A stretch of DNA of 33,358 bases from an uncultured Bacteroidia bacterium (GTDB lineage: Bacteria > Bacteroidota > Bacteroidia > Bacteroidales > UBA932): NCBI GenBank assembly GCA_902796555.1, contig CADBPR010000020.1, positions 1 through 33,358 on the forward strand. Direction: 5' to 3'. The notes under the pieces were generated by a model. The model had not been told where the DNA came from. It worked only from the letters and a program-made list of their open reading frames with translations, and did no database searches. This document shows positions 32,440-33,358 of the stretch, in pieces. Both the position numbers and the translations under genes were made by a program. Position 1 is the first letter of the stretch, and every line of letters starts with the position of its first letter.

Positions 32440-33156
32440 ATGTTCGGTCTTTTTCAGAAGAAACAATCCCTGCTGGAAAGCGGGTTACTGCATGACGCTG
32501 TCGACAACCATTCCCACATTCTGTGGGGGGTTGACGACGGCGTCAAAACGCAGGAAGACTCCCTGGCAATCCTCTCTTATCTGGAGGAGGCCGGGCTGAA
32601 AGAGCTCTGGCTGACGCCCCACACGATGGAGGACGTCCCCAATACCACCGCCGGGCTCCAGGCCCGTTTTGCCGAAATGAAAAAGTTGTACCGGGGGAGC
32701 ATTGTCCTGCACCTGGCCTCCGAGTACATGATTGACACCCTTTTTGCTGAGCGGCTGGAGCAGCGTGATTTGCTTCTTCACGGCGGCAACCGGGTGTTGG
32801 TCGAGACTTCCACCTGGTCTCCGCCGCTTCATCTCTGGGAGACGCTGGGCGATATGCTGGATTTCGGTTATACGCCCATTCTGGCCCACCCGGAGCGCTA
32901 CCGCTACATGGAAGAGAAGGACTATGCCCGCCTGCATGACATGGGGGTTCTCTTGCAGTTGAACCTGCCCTCCATCATCGGTCATTACGGCCCCGGCTCC
33001 CAGGAACGGGCCGAGATGCTGCTGGACAAAGGCTGGTACGTGATGGCCGGCTCCGACTGTCATCGCAACAAGGTAATCCGCGAATGGTATGACCGTCCGG
33101 TTCTCTCCAAGAAGGTCCTCAAGCAGCTGGAGCCCCTGCTCCGCGGCGATAAATAG
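32440..33156 (+). CDS. CpsB/YwqE-like PHP-family protein-tyrosine phosphatase
   Basis: This is a metal-dependent phosphatase that removes phosphate from the tyrosine tail of Wzc-type kinases. The 238-residue protein has the PHP metal-site motifs DNHSHILWGVDDG (His24, His26), TPH, HPERY and GSDCHR. It differs from the low-molecular-weight (Wzb) phosphatases of enterobacteria and belongs to the CpsB/CapC group also used by Bacteroidota. It starts 3 bases after the kinase stop and closes the visible operon; no glycosyltransferase follows before the tRNA gene. Confidence 0.93.
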   Translation: MFGLFQKKQSLLESGLLHDAVDNHSHILWGVDDGVKTQEDSLAILSYLEEAGLKELWLTPHTMEDVPNTTAGLQARFAEMKKLYRGSIVLHLASEYMIDTLFAERLEQRDLLLHGGNRVLVETSTWSPPLHLWETLGDMLDFGYTPILAHPERYRYMEEKDYARLHDMGVLLQLNLPSIIGHYGPGSQERAEMLLDKGWYVMAGSDCHRNKVIREWYDRPVLSKKVLKQLEPLLRGDK

Positions 33157-33194
33157 ACGGCATCGGCGCTTTTTTTGAAATTTTTTGAAGAAAA

Positions 33195-33226
33195 CTTGGA
33201 TAATTTCAAAATAATACCTACCTTTG
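33195..33226 (+). promoter_or_regulatory. Promoter of tRNA-Ala
   Basis: CTTG (33195-33198) and TACCTTTG (33219-33226) are 20 bases apart. The mature tRNA begins 17 bases after the -7 box, so there is a short 5' trailer to be removed by RNase P. Confidence 0.6.
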
Positions 33227-33242
33227 CAATCCACAAATGAAT

Positions 33243-33315
33243 GGGGTATTAGCTCAGTTGGTAGAGCGTTTGAATGGCATTCAAAAGGTCAGGAGTTCGA
33301 TTCTCCTATGCTCCA
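33243..33315 (+). tRNA. tRNA-Ala, anticodon GGC
   Basis: A full cloverleaf is visible: acceptor GGGGTAT (33243-33249) with ATGCTCC (33308-33314), D arm GCTC-AGTTGGTA-GAGC, anticodon stem TTTGA/TCAAA with loop ATGGCAT (anticodon GGC at 33276-33278), and T arm AGGAG-TTCGATT-CTCCT. The third acceptor pair is G-T, the G3-U70 identity element of alanine tRNAs, and the discriminator base is A. CCA is not encoded. Confidence 0.95.
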
Positions 33316-33316
33316 C

Positions 33317-33356
33317 AAAAAGAGATTGTTAATCAATGGATTAGCAATCTCTTTTT
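33317..33356 (+). terminator. Strong intrinsic terminator after tRNA-Ala
   Basis: AAAAAGAGATTG (33317-33328) is the exact complement of CAATCTCTTTTT (33345-33356), and the stem continues through a T-G pair and TAATC/GATTA to a 4-base loop, about 18 bp in all. The A/T arms make it effective in both directions. Confidence 0.85.
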
Positions 33357-33358
33357 GA

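Noticed and set aside
30109-32466. A 785-codon open frame antisense to the Wzc-like kinase
   Set aside because: It mirrors the strongly supported kinase gene. The same applies to long antisense frames at 8018-10024, 25732-27405, 16165-17301 and 20392-21774.
33157-33190. Terminator after the tyrosine phosphatase gene
   Set aside because: There are T-runs after GC-rich sequence, but I could not build a stem of more than 4 consecutive pairs, so I left it out.

Overview
The window looks like chromosomal DNA from a GC-rich member of the Bacteroidales (phylum Bacteroidota). The evidence is a SusC/SusD pair followed by surface-type lipoproteins, several promoters of the Bacteroidota form (T)TTG-N20-TAnnTTTG, two S9 exopeptidases, and a Wza/Wzc/CpsB-type capsule start. 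Genus cannot be settled by eye. Genes are tightly packed, with many 1 to 8 base overlaps or gaps, and only one gene-free stretch exceeds 300 bases (15378-16050).

Layout. 1-1204: end of prfA (release factor 1) and queF (queuosine precursor reductase), closed by a hairpin terminator. 1241-11645: a polysaccharide-utilization-like operon of susC, susD, a small lipoprotein, a DUF4623/DUF5018-like lipoprotein, a GHL10 (family-10-like) glycosidase lipoprotein and a phosphodiester glycosidase (NAGPA domain) lipoprotein. 11650-15377: a two-TM sensor-like protein without an output domain, the K+ transporter subunit trkH and a RecD/Pif1-like helicase, nearly without gaps. 15378-16050: a non-coding region with nested direct repeats and two hairpins. 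16051-19316 (minus strand): a DPP4-type dipeptidyl peptidase followed by a THUMP-like-domain methyltransferase. 19317-19542: a promoter-dense gap that also appears to encode a small RNA of about 80 nt. 19543-24975: recG, a WYL regulator and a DPP5-like S9 peptidase as an operon. 24960-27462: an S26-like protease, a PqqD-family protein and an ABC exporter, which together resemble the processing and export part of a peptide (RiPP-like) pathway without a visible precursor. 27440-29010 (minus): rnhA and pdxA. 29066-33156: Wza-like export lipoprotein, Wzc-like tyrosine kinase and CpsB/YwqE-like phosphatase. 33195-33358: tRNA-Ala(GGC) with its own promoter and a strong terminator.

How the genes work together. 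The susC operon would bind and import a glycan whose backbone is cut by the GHL10 enzyme and whose sugar-phosphodiester links are cut by the NAGPA enzyme; a wall or phosphate-containing glycan is a reasonable guess, not shown. The two S9 peptidases fit peptide scavenging. The 29-33 kb genes are the export and phospho-control core of surface polysaccharide synthesis, without glycosyltransferases in view. The candidates I consider most worth a second look are the S26-PqqD-ABC trio, the GHL10+NAGPA operon, the small RNA before recG, the sensor-like protein coupled to trkH, and the repeat-rich intergenic region.
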